DNA from: Eubacterium sp. | GTDB taxonomy: Bacteria; Bacillota; Clostridia; Lachnospirales; CAG-274 | Reading direction: 5' to 3' | Length of the DNA: 11,007 bases | Assembly: GCA_020859645.1 (NCBI GenBank) | Contig: JAJBVU010000299.1 | Span: 1-11,007 of the forward strand | Shown here: piece after piece, positions 1-6,634 of the stretch | Layout of the letters: each line of letters begins with the position of its first letter | Position numbering within the stretch: the first letter of the stretch is position 1 | The notes under the pieces: generated by a model | What the model was told of the DNA's origin: nothing | Databases searched by the model: none | The model's input: only the letters and a program-made list of their open reading frames with translations | Made by a program: the position numbers and the translations under genes

Positions 1-17
1 TTAGGGGGTTAGGCGTA

Positions 18-97
18 TATCGCTGAAGACCTTAGTTTTCAGCGAAAGAGGAACACTTCCGAAGTGAATCTTGTTTTCGGACTTGTACGGAAACAAA
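18..97 (+). promoter_or_regulatory. Structured leader upstream of pyrH (three hairpins)
   Basis: No reading frame in the first 132 bases looks like a gene end or a gene. The stretch contains three consecutive inverted repeats. Hairpin 1 has arms at 21-30 and 35-44 (CGCTGAAGAC / GTTTTCAGCG, one G-T wobble) around a CTTA tetraloop. Hairpin 2 has CACTT at 54-58 and AAGTG at 62-66. Hairpin 3 has arms at 71-79 and 88-96 with an 8-base loop. An alternative pairing, TCCGAA (58-63) with TTCGGA (76-81), would disrupt hairpins 2 and 3. No T-run follows any stem, so these are not plain terminators. I saw no T-box, PyrR-loop or familiar riboswitch consensus. A cis-regulatory RNA or an RNA-processing region is an inference only. 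Confidence 0.4.
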
Positions 98-132
98 TGA
101 ACGCAGGCAAGTGTGACGAAAGGAGTGTAATT

Positions 133-834
133 ATGTATAAAAGAATTATTTTAAAGCTCAGCGGAGAAGCTCTCTCCGGCGACAAGGCTGTGGGCTTTGA
201 CGATAAAACAGCCCAGAGAACTGTCACTGAAATAAAGGGGCTTCTGGAAAAGGGCATAGAAACCGCCTTAGTTGTAGGCGGCGGCAACTGGTGGAGAGGA
301 AGAAGCGCAGACAGCAAAATGGACAGAACCAAAGCCGACTCAATCGGTATGCTTGCCACTGTTATGAACGGAATTTACCTTGCGGATATGTTCAGACAAA
401 ATGGCGTTAAAGCTAAGGTTATGACCCCTGTTCCCGTTGGGAATATGACAGAGGTCTTTTCAAAGGATAAGGCTCTTGAATGTCTTAAGGCAGGGGAAAT
501 CGTTATTTTTTCAATGGGCTTAAGCCACCCCTTTTTCTCGACCGATACCGTTACGGCATTGAGAGCCTGTGAGCTTGAAGCGGACGCCATTCTTTACGCA
601 AAGAGCATTGACGGAGTTTATACTGCAGACCCGGCTGTTGACCCCAATGCCGTTAAGCTTGATGAGCTGCCCTGTTCCGAAATAGTGGAAAAAAATCTTA
701 AGGTTATAGATATTACAGCCGCTAGCCTCTGCGCAGAGCATAAGGTTCCCCTTGTTATTTTCGCTATGGCGGAAGAGGGGGCTATTCTTAAAGCCGCTAT
801 GGGCGAAAAAATCGGAACTACCGTTACGGTGTAG
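133..834 (+). CDS. pyrH: UMP kinase (uridylate kinase)
   Basis: PyrH phosphorylates UMP to UDP with ATP in the cytoplasm, the committed step towards UTP and CTP. The 233-residue product has the amino-acid-kinase fold landmarks: KLSGEAL at residues 8-14, the glycine-rich GGGNWWRG at 49-56 (usually GGGN-I/F-RG), DR at 64-65, MLATVMNG at 73-80, PFFSTDT at 133-139 and DGVYTADP at 160-167. I chose the ATG at 133 because GAAAGGAG lies just before it and the family typically begins a few residues before the Lys-Leu-Ser-Gly motif. The frame stays open upstream to a TTG at 64, but that extension has no ribosome site and is not family-like. All seven arginines use AGA. The segment at 129-133 reads GLSHP where many relatives have a Thr-Gly-Asn-Pro type sequence, a mild divergence. 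Gene identity is very secure. Confidence 0.97.
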   Translation: MYKRIILKLSGEALSGDKAVGFDDKTAQRTVTEIKGLLEKGIETALVVGGGNWWRGRSADSKMDRTKADSIGMLATVMNGIYLADMFRQNGVKAKVMTPVPVGNMTEVFSKDKALECLKAGEIVIFSMGLSHPFFSTDTVTALRACELEADAILYAKSIDGVYTADPAVDPNAVKLDELPCSEIVEKNLKVIDITAASLCAEHKVPLVIFAMAEEGAILKAAMGEKIGTTVTV

Positions 835-868
835 GTTTTAATATATATTTTTAAAGGGTGAGTTGTTA

Positions 869-1096
869 ATGAAGGAATTAATAATTGGTGACAAAAAGGT
901 TACTGTTGTGGAGCCGGAGGAAAGGGACGAATACTTGTCAGACAGCGACAGAGAAATGGAGGCACGTGCTCGACAAGCTGTTAAGGCAGCAATAGAAAAA
1001 GCAAAATTTTGCAAAAAGCCCATTGCAAGGTATGACTTGGCTGCACGTAAACCATATATTGAATATCCCGACGGAGAAAAGCGGTATGCAGATTGA
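869..1096 (+). CDS. Small protein of unknown function between pyrH and frr
   Basis: This encodes 75 residues I do not recognise. AAAGGGTG at 853-860 is correctly spaced for the ATG at 869; the in-frame TTG at 863 lies too close to it. The N-terminus (residues 3-14) looks like a beta strand pair. An acidic stretch follows (15-32, rich in Glu and Asp), then an Ala/Lys/Glu-rich probable helix (about 29-50), and a C-terminal part with ARYD, IEYPDGEKRY and aromatic residues resembling a beta hairpin. There is one Cys (48), and no signal peptide or membrane segment, so it is probably cytosolic. Arginine codons are AGG, AGA, CGT, CGA, AGG, CGT, CGG, unlike the nearly all-AGA pyrH and frr, which suggests different origin or lower expression. 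The size would fit an antitoxin-like or regulatory protein, but no toxin gene is adjacent and I assign no function. A start signal, a clean stop and protein-like composition support a real gene. Confidence 0.75.
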   Translation: MKELIIGDKKVTVVEPEERDEYLSDSDREMEARARQAVKAAIEKAKFCKKPIARYDLAARKPYIEYPDGEKRYAD

Positions 1097-1119
1097 AAAC
1101 CCTTTTGTAAGATTATATT
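1093..1119 (+). promoter_or_regulatory. Possible weak promoter upstream of frr
   Basis: TTGAAA at 1093-1098 overlaps the stop codon of the small gene and is followed 15 bases later by TATATT (1114-1119). Both boxes are close to the sigma-A consensus, but the spacing is shorter than the preferred 17. The 94-base gap to frr is the longest in the coding part of the window, so a separate start for frr is plausible. AT-rich sequence often gives such matches by chance. Confidence 0.25.
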
Positions 1120-1190
1120 TAATTAGGATGAAACTAAGCATTACAAAATCATCAACATAAACTATTCTAAACAAAGAGGAGGACTTTATT

Positions 1191-1745
1191 ATGTCAGACA
1201 AAACAAAAACCTACGAAGAGAAAATGGTTAAAACCTGTGCCAGCCTTCAGAGCGACTTCGACGCCATCAGAGCAGGCAGAGCAAACCCCAAGGTGCTTGA
1301 CAGAATTACAGTTGAATGCTACGGCAGCACAATGCCCTTAAACCAGATTGCCAACATTGCAACCCCCGAAGCAAGAATTATTCAGATTATGCCCTATGAT
1401 ATGTCAACAATCAAGGCTATAACAAAGGCTATTGCCGGTTCAGATTTGGGCATTAACCCCAACAGCGACGGAAAGGTTGTAAGACTTGTTTTCCCCGAGC
1501 TTTCAGAGGAAAGACGTAAGGATCTTTCAAAGGACGTTAAGAAAAAAGGCGAAAATGCCAAGGTAGCCGTAAGAAATATAAGACGTGACGCTATGGATGC
1601 TTTCAAAAAGCAGAACAAGAAGAGCGAAATCACAGAGGACGATTTTAAGGATTTGGAGAAAGAGGTTCAGAAGCTTACAGACAAATATATCGAAAATATC
1701 GATAAGCTTATAGCCGCAAAGAATAAGGAAATAATGGCGATTTAA
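1191..1745 (+). CDS. frr: Ribosome recycling factor
   Basis: RRF works with EF-G to split the post-termination ribosome so the subunits can start again. The 184-residue length is nearly identical to the family norm of about 185. Landmarks include IRAGRANPKVLD near residues 26-37 in the first long helix, a central beta domain with IANIATPEARIIQIMPYD (about 53-70), LGINPNSDGKVVRLVFPELSEERR near 87-110, and a Lys/Glu-rich C-terminal helical half carrying KVAVRNIRRDA. Together these give the three-helix-bundle and beta-domain layout of RRF. A strong AGAGGAGG site at 1175-1182 precedes the ATG by eight bases. The stop codon lies 11 bases before uppS, so the two are very probably cotranscribed. Arginine is coded almost entirely by AGA, with a few CGT, as expected for a well-expressed gene here. 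Confidence 0.98.
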   Translation: MSDKTKTYEEKMVKTCASLQSDFDAIRAGRANPKVLDRITVECYGSTMPLNQIANIATPEARIIQIMPYDMSTIKAITKAIAGSDLGINPNSDGKVVRLVFPELSEERRKDLSKDVKKKGENAKVAVRNIRRDAMDAFKKQNKKSEITEDDFKDLEKEVQKLTDKYIENIDKLIAAKNKEIMAI

Positions 1746-1756
1746 GGAGAGATATT

Positions 1757-2455
1757 ATGAATTTACCCGAGCATATTGCCGTTATTATGGACGGAAACGG
1801 ACGCTGGGCTAAAAAACGTTTTTTGCCCAGAATGGTAGGTCACAGAACAGGCTCCGAAAACCTTAAAAAGCTTATAAACGACTGTGACGATTTGGGACTT
1901 AAGCATATTACCTTTTATGCCTTTTCTACCGAAAACTGGAAGCGTTCACAGGAGGAGGTTTCAAACCTTATGGATCTTCTTCGTGAATATTTGGACGACC
2001 ATATTAAAAACGAAAAGGACAACAACTTTAAAATCGACTTTATAGGGGATATGTCTAAGCTTGCTCCCGACATTCAGGAAAAAATGATTTTGGTCAGAAA
2101 GCTTTATTCCACCCATAAGGGCATTTTCGTTCACATAGCTATGAACTATGGCAGCAGAGACGAAATTACAAGAGCAGTCAGAAAAATTTCTCAGGAGGTC
2201 AGAGTCGGAAGCTTTGAGCCGGAGGATATAACGGAGGAAATGATTTCCTCTTATCTCGATACGTCGGCTTACCCCGACCCTGAGCTTTTAATCAGAACAA
2301 GCGGAGAAATGCGTCTTTCGAATTTTCTTATGTGGCAGCTTGCCTACTCGGAGTTTTATTTCTCCGACAAGCTTTGGCCCGACTTTAAGATTAAAGACCT
2401 TCTTGAAGCCGTTGAAGCATATAACAAAAGAGACAGACGCTTCGGCGGAAGATAA
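1757..2455 (+). CDS. uppS: Undecaprenyl diphosphate synthase (cis-prenyltransferase)
   Basis: UppS adds isopentenyl diphosphate units in cis to farnesyl diphosphate, giving the C55 lipid carrier for peptidoglycan and other wall polymers. The 232-residue protein has all cis-prenyltransferase regions: IAVIMDGNGRWAKK at 7-20 with catalytic Asp12, GHRTG at 28-32, FYAFSTENWKRS at 53-64, NYGSRDEI at 130-137, and LLIRTSGEMRLSNFLMWQ at 177-194 leading to YSEFYFSDKLWPDF (197-210). Met replaces the Gln that many relatives have in the SGEQR segment. The ATG at 1757 follows AAGGAGAG (1744-1751), which overlaps the frr stop codon, indicating tight coupling. At 232 residues it is slightly shorter than the 240-255 of many homologues, mainly because of a short N-terminus. 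Its substrate comes ultimately from the MEP pathway, represented here by dxr and ispG. Confidence 0.97.
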   Translation: MNLPEHIAVIMDGNGRWAKKRFLPRMVGHRTGSENLKKLINDCDDLGLKHITFYAFSTENWKRSQEEVSNLMDLLREYLDDHIKNEKDNNFKIDFIGDMSKLAPDIQEKMILVRKLYSTHKGIFVHIAMNYGSRDEITRAVRKISQEVRVGSFEPEDITEEMISSYLDTSAYPDPELLIRTSGEMRLSNFLMWQLAYSEFYFSDKLWPDFKIKDLLEAVEAYNKRDRRFGGR

Positions 2456-2469
2456 AGAATTAATGCAAT

Positions 2470-2492
2470 AGCTTTTAAACTGAGCTTTTTTT
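2470..2492 (+). terminator. Weak hairpin with T-run between uppS and cdsA
   Basis: AGCTT (2470-2474) can pair with GAGCT (2482-2486) around a seven-base loop, and a run of seven T begins at the end of the stem. The layout resembles an intrinsic terminator, but a five-pair stem with one G-T wobble is weak. It would more likely attenuate than stop transcription into cdsA. It could also be chance in an AT-rich gap of 53 bases. Confidence 0.2.
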
Positions 2493-2508
2493 GAAAGGGA
2501 GCGAGGTT

Positions 2509-3321
2509 ATGATAATCAGAATTTTAACAGCCGTAGTAGGTCTGCCGTTTTTGGTTGGGCTTGTTTGGTTTGGAGGCGTACCACTTGTTTTGGCTGCAGG
2601 GGTATTGTCTCTTATAGGTATGTATGAATTTTATAAGGCGACAGGCGGAAAAATTAAAGAGGTTCATTTTATAGGCTTTGCCTTTGAGCTTCTGTATCTG
2701 TTTTTTTTGCTGCGCTATGACAGCGTCAGAGATGTTTTTACCGTTGTGTTTATGAGCCTTCCCGGTTTTATTGCTGTTTTAATGGCTTATTTGACCTTAA
2801 GACACGACCGCTGCAGCATTAACGACATAACCTCAGCTCTTTTCGGCTTTTTATATGTGGGCTGTCTTTTGGGGCTTATTCCCATATTAAGAGAGACTGA
2901 AGGCGGCTTTTATTTAATATGGTATGTTTTTATATTCGCCTTTGCCAGCGACACAGGGGCTTATTTTGTAGGCGTAAAATTCGGCAAGCATAGGCTTGCC
3001 CCTGTTTTAAGCCCTAAAAAATCAATAGAGGGGGCAGTCGGGGGGCTTATCACTTCGGGGATAGTTTCCGCTGTTTACTACTTTGCCTATTCCGACAGCT
3101 TCACACTTAGCCATGGGGTATTGGTTTTTGCCTTCGGTGTTTTGGGCTCGGTTTTTGCCCAAATGGGTGACCTTGCGGCTTCGGCAGTTAAAAGAGAATC
3201 GGGCATTAAGGACTACGGCAGTATTTTCCCCGGACACGGCGGTGTTCTCGACAGATTTGACAGTGTGCTTTTTACATCGGTGTGCGTGTTTTTAATAAAA
3301 ATTTTTGCCTATTGGTTATAA
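2509..3321 (+). CDS. cdsA: Phosphatidate cytidylyltransferase (CDP-diacylglycerol synthase)
   Basis: CdsA is an integral membrane enzyme that converts phosphatidic acid and CTP into CDP-diacylglycerol, precursor of the bacterial phospholipids. The 270-residue protein is strongly hydrophobic with about seven to eight predicted membrane spans (for example near 4-36, 53-69, 76-96, 107-127, 133-153, 176-194, 203-222 and 252-269). The family signature runs from Ser225 to Asp251 and contains AVKRESGIKD, PGHGG (241-245) and LDRFD (247-251), the conserved metal- and CTP-binding region. SDTGAY (147-152) and SPKKSIEG (168-175) also match the family. I chose the ATG at 2509, seven bases after AGGGAG; the frame opens at a TTG at 2491 that lies in the T-run and has no ribosome site. 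The gene ends 19 bases before dxr. Confidence 0.97.
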   Translation: MIIRILTAVVGLPFLVGLVWFGGVPLVLAAGVLSLIGMYEFYKATGGKIKEVHFIGFAFELLYLFFLLRYDSVRDVFTVVFMSLPGFIAVLMAYLTLRHDRCSINDITSALFGFLYVGCLLGLIPILRETEGGFYLIWYVFIFAFASDTGAYFVGVKFGKHRLAPVLSPKKSIEGAVGGLITSGIVSAVYYFAYSDSFTLSHGVLVFAFGVLGSVFAQMGDLAASAVKRESGIKDYGSIFPGHGGVLDRFDSVLFTSVCVFLIKIFAYWL

Positions 3322-3340
3322 ATAAGGAAGGAAATGTATT

Positions 3341-4333
3341 ATGACGGAAAAAGCGGTTATTTTAGGCTCAACAGGCTCTATAGGCACTCAGGCGCTGGAG
3401 GTTTGTGACAGCGTAGGCACTATTCGGGTTTTGGGTCTTTCCGCAAACAAAAATATAGGAATTTTAGAGGATCAGATAAGAAAATACAACCCTAAGCTTG
3501 CGGTTGTTATGAATGAGGACAAGGCAAGAGCCTTAAAGGAAAACGTTAAGGACACAAACACAAAGGTTCTCTGCGGAATGGAGGGGCTTATTGAGCTTGC
3601 GACCTTTGATGAAGCCGATACGGTTTTGAACTCTCTTGTCGGAAACGTGGGCTTAAGACCTACAATCGCCGCAATAGAAAGCGGAAAAACTCTTGCCCTT
3701 GCAAATAAGGAAACTCTTGTTACCTCCGGTGAGCTTGTTATGAGGCTTGTTAAGGAAAAGGGCATTAACCTTTACCCTGTAGACAGCGAGCATTCGGCAA
3801 TTTTTCAGTGCCTTCAGGGAAACAAGGGCAACAAAATAAAGAAAATTCACCTGACAGCCTCCGGAGGACCCTTCAGAGGTTATAAAAGCCTTAAGGACGT
3901 AACCCTTGAACAGGCTCTTCACCACCCAAACTGGGATATGGGAAAAAAGGTTACCATAGACTCTGCTACAATGATGAATAAGGGGCTTGAGGTAATAGAA
4001 GCCAAGTGGCTGTTTGATGTGGACGTTGACCAAATAAACGTAGTGGTTCACCCTCAGAGCATAATTCATTCTATGGTTGAGTTTGAAGACTCCGCCGTTA
4101 TGGCTCAGTTAGGCGAGCCCGATATGCGTCTGCCTATTTCATATGCCCTGACATACCCAAAGAGGGTCAAAAACGATTTTCCCAAGGTTGACTTTTTCGA
4201 AATAAAGAATTTGACATTCGAAAAGCCCGACCTTAAGGTCTTTAAGTGTTTGGCTATGGCTCTCTCGGCAATTAAAACAGGGGGAACTATGCCTGCTGTT
4301 TTAAATGCCGCAATCGAGGTTGCCGTTTCCTGA
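3341..4333 (+). CDS. dxr: 1-deoxy-D-xylulose 5-phosphate reductoisomerase, cut short by in-frame TGA
   Basis: Dxr makes 2-C-methyl-D-erythritol 4-phosphate from DXP with NADPH and a divalent metal, the committed step of the MEP isoprenoid pathway. AAGGAAGG sits nine bases before the ATG. Visible landmarks are the NADPH-binding GSTGSIG (9-15), LALANKETLV (118-127), VDSEHSAIFQ (147-156) including the metal-ligand Asp and Glu, ASGGPF (173-178), MNKGLEVIEA (212-221) with the substrate Asn and Lys and the metal-ligand Glu, and GGTMPAVLNAA (314-324). The reading stops at TGA (4331-4333) after 330 residues, while the family usually has about 380-400. The missing C-terminus is encoded just downstream in the same frame. 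Ile325 replaces an Asn that is nearly invariant in the Asn-Ala-Ala-Asn-Glu motif. Whether the truncated protein works is doubtful, since most of the C-terminal helical domain is lost; a sequencing error or a recent mutation is also possible. Confidence 0.93.
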   Translation: MTEKAVILGSTGSIGTQALEVCDSVGTIRVLGLSANKNIGILEDQIRKYNPKLAVVMNEDKARALKENVKDTNTKVLCGMEGLIELATFDEADTVLNSLVGNVGLRPTIAAIESGKTLALANKETLVTSGELVMRLVKEKGINLYPVDSEHSAIFQCLQGNKGNKIKKIHLTASGGPFRGYKSLKDVTLEQALHHPNWDMGKKVTIDSATMMNKGLEVIEAKWLFDVDVDQINVVVHPQSIIHSMVEFEDSAVMAQLGEPDMRLPISYALTYPKRVKNDFPKVDFFEIKNLTFEKPDLKVFKCLAMALSAIKTGGTMPAVLNAAIEVAVS

Positions 4334-4483
4334 TTTTTGATAAGGGATATTAAATTTTTTGAATTAGTTGAGCTTATAGAAAAGGTTATAAACGCATATA
4401 CTGTAAAATATGATTATACCCTTGAGGATGTTTTCGAAGCTGATAACTGGGCAAGGGAATATGCACGAAGCTTAGAGGTGTAA
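4334..4483 (+). pseudogene. dxr: Detached C-terminal 49 codons of dxr
   Basis: This follows the internal TGA in the same frame and reads to TAA at 4481-4483. The translation begins FLIRDIKFFELVELIEK and ends with DVFEADNWAREYARSLEV, which matches the C-terminal helices of Dxr: a Phe-Leu-x3-Ile-x-Phe start and a late Asp-x-x-Ala-Arg-Glu segment. Counting the stop as one residue, the restored protein would be 380 long, the normal family size, so no insertion or deletion is needed. The region has no start codon or ribosome site of its own and is not an independent gene. Its last bases (GAGGTG, 4475-4480) act as the ribosome site for rseP. Thus the apparent 150-base gap between dxr and rseP is really coding sequence. 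Confidence 0.85.
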
Positions 4484-4486
4484 TTA

Positions 4487-5546
4487 ATGTCTGTTATTCT
4501 GACGCTTATTATATTTTGTGTTATTGTGATTATACATGAAGGCGGTCATTTTTTAGCCGCAAGGCTTTCGGGAGTAACCGTTGAGGAGTTTGCCGTAGGC
4601 ATGGGACCTTTGGCAGTGAAAACCAAAAAAGGGGGAACAGTCTATTCCGTCAGGTGGCTGCCTATTGGGGGCTTCTGCAGAATGGCTGACAAGTCAGACC
4701 CGGAGAACGGTGTTTTCGGCTTTCTTGATGCCAATGTTTTTAAGCGGATTTTTATCTGCGCCGCAGGGCCTTTTATGAATTTTGTTCTTGCACTTTTGGT
4801 TTTGGGCTTTATAAACTTCAGCTGGAGCTACACAACCACAGAGGTTAGGGGAGTTCTTGAAGGCTATGCCGCTGAGGAAGCAGGCATTGAACAGGGGGAT
4901 ATAATAACCAAGATTAACGGAAAAAGCGTAAGAATTTTTTCCGAATTAAGCTATGAGCTTTCGAAGTATGCAGGGAAAACCTTTCCCGTTGAGGTTTCAA
5001 GAAACGGCGAAAGGCTTGTTTTCAGTGTGACCCTTAATGCAGACGAAAACGGAAGCTATAAGTTAGGGGTTTTGACTGTAACCAAAGCAGGCTTTTTGTC
5101 GGGAGCGGATGACAGTCTGCCGAAAACATCTCTTATAGAAGCCTTTAAGTGCGGATATTATGATATGTTCTTTTTGGTTAAGATGACGGTTACGGGGCTT
5201 ATAAGCCTTTTCACCGCAAAGGTATCTATGGACGAAATTGCAGGGCCCATAGGGCTGACTTCTGTAGTGGGGGAGGTTTACGGTGAAAGCGTAAAGGCGG
5301 GCATTTCGGTTTTAGTTATAAATATGCTCAATATAACGGCTCTTTTAAGCGCAAACTTAGGCGTTATGAATCTCTTGCCCATTCCGGCTTTGGACGGGGG
5401 CAAAATTATAGTTTATATTGCGGAAATTTTAAGGGGCAGACCTATTGCACCGGAAAAAGAGGGCTTTATAAACCTTGTAGGCTTCGTTTTGATAATGGGT
5501 TTCGGAATAGTTGTGGCGTTTCACGATGTGTTTAGGATATTTTCAT
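4487..5546 (+). CDS. rseP: RIP metalloprotease RseP/RasP (site-2 protease family)
   Basis: This membrane zinc protease cuts transmembrane proteins within the bilayer; relatives clear anti-sigma factors and signal peptide remnants (RasP in Bacillus, RseP in E. coli). The 353-residue product has a first membrane helix with the zinc motif HEGGH at 17-21 (HExxH, Glu18 catalytic). A second membrane segment lies at about 87-111, after FKRIFICAAGPFMNF. A PDZ-like domain (about 118-185) contains GYAAEEAGIEQGDIITKING. The C-terminal half carries GPIG (253-256), helix 271-299 and the third zinc-ligand motif NLLPIPALDGG (295-305, Asp303), then a last helix at about 328-346. The start ATG is three bases after the restored dxr stop, with GAGGTG upstream. 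The stop codon is at 5546-5548, overlapping the ispG ribosome site. Natural targets in this organism cannot be read from the window. Confidence 0.95.
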
Positions 5547-5559
5547 AGGAGAGGGAATT

Positions 5560-6612
5560 ATGTATAACAGAAGAAAAACAAGAACGGTTGATATAGGCGG
5601 AGTTAAAATAGGCGGCGAAAACCCCATTGCCATTCAGTCAATGTGCAACACAGACACAAGAGACGTTGAAGCAACTGTGGCACAAATTAAGGCTCTTGAA
5701 AAGGCAGGCTGCGAAATTACAAGAGTGGCTGTTCCCGATATGGAAGCGGCTGAAGCTGTTAAAGAAATTGTTAAAAGAATAAACATTCCTCTTGTGGCTG
5801 ACATTCACTTTGACTACAGGCTTGCTCTTGCAGCCTGTGAAGGGGGAGTTGACAAGCTGAGAATAAACCCCGGAAACATAGGAGACGAGGACAGAATTAA
5901 GGCAGTTGTTGACGCCGCAAAGGCTCGTCACATTCCCATAAGAATTGGTGTAAACTCAGGCTCTTTGGAAAAAAGCCTTGTTGAAAAATACGGCGGAGTA
6001 ACATCTCAGGGTCTTGTGGAAAGCGCACTGCGTCACGTTGAAATTTTGGAAAGATTTGACTTTTATGATATAGTTATTTCTATTAAGGCGTCAAGCGTTT
6101 CCAAATCAATAGAGACTTACAGTTTGCTTTCCGAAAAGGTTGACTATCCTCTTCACGTAGGCATAACGGAAGCCGGAACAGTCTATAACGGAACGGTTAA
6201 ATCCGCTGTAGGCTTAGGGGCTATTCTTTCAAGGGGCATAGGGGACACAGTCAGAGTTTCCCTTACAGGGGATCCCGTTGAAGAGGTTAAGGCGGCAAAG
6301 TCTGTTCTTAAGGCTTTGGAGTTAAGAACCTTCGGCATTGAGTTTGTTTCATGCCCTACCTGCGGAAGAACCTCAATCGACCTTATTGCTATTGCAAACG
6401 AGGTTGAAAAAAGGTGCGAAGGTATTAATAAAAACATAAAGGTAGCAGTTATGGGCTGTGCGGTAAACGGCCCCGGCGAAGCTAAGGAAGCAGATATAGG
6501 CATTGCCGGAGGTCACGGAAAAGGACTTATTTTCAAAAAAGGCGTTATAGTTAAAGCAGTGGAAGAAAGCAGACTTGTTGATGAATTAATGGCGGAGATT
6601 GACAAGCTTTAA
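5560..6612 (+). CDS. ispG: 4-hydroxy-3-methylbut-2-en-1-yl diphosphate synthase (IspG/GcpE)
   Basis: IspG is the iron-sulfur enzyme of the penultimate MEP pathway step, reductively opening the cyclic diphosphate MEcPP to HMBPP. The 350-residue protein is the short, two-domain bacterial form. The TIM-barrel part (about 1-240) includes PIAIQSMCNTDT (22-33), ADIHFDYRLAL (80-90), KLRINPGNIG (99-108) and GITEAG (201-206). The C-terminal cluster domain has SCPTCGR (264-270) and MGCAVNGPGEAKEADIG (298-314). Cys265, Cys268, Cys300 and Glu307 are the expected ligands of the 4Fe-4S cluster, and all are present. The ATG at 5560 follows GGAGAGGG, which begins in the rseP stop codon. Its presence suggests the MEP pathway is in use, which makes the stop codon inside dxr more surprising. 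Confidence 0.98.
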   Translation: MYNRRKTRTVDIGGVKIGGENPIAIQSMCNTDTRDVEATVAQIKALEKAGCEITRVAVPDMEAAEAVKEIVKRINIPLVADIHFDYRLALAACEGGVDKLRINPGNIGDEDRIKAVVDAAKARHIPIRIGVNSGSLEKSLVEKYGGVTSQGLVESALRHVEILERFDFYDIVISIKASSVSKSIETYSLLSEKVDYPLHVGITEAGTVYNGTVKSAVGLGAILSRGIGDTVRVSLTGDPVEEVKAAKSVLKALELRTFGIEFVSCPTCGRTSIDLIAIANEVEKRCEGINKNIKVAVMGCAVNGPGEAKEADIGIAGGHGKGLIFKKGVIVKAVEESRLVDELMAEIDKL

Positions 6613-6634
6613 AGGCTTTAAGGATTGTGATTGT

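Noticed and set aside
64..132. N-terminal extension of pyrH from TTG 64 or ATG 97
   Set aside because: Neither start has a good ribosome site, and the region is occupied by hairpins. The ATG at 133 follows GAAAGGAG and gives the family-typical N-terminus.
837..855. AT-rich stretch between pyrH and the small gene as terminator or promoter
   Set aside because: There is no G-C containing stem, and no -35 box at a proper distance from the TATATT-like sequence.
4331..4333. TGA in dxr as a selenocysteine codon
   Set aside because: The position is not a catalytic or Cys/Sec site in Dxr, no obvious selenocysteine hairpin follows, and the small gene uses TGA as an ordinary stop.
4503..4549. HEGGH in RseP as a broken zinc site
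   Set aside because: The required HExxH pattern is intact; only the variable middle residues differ from the common HELGH or HEFGH.
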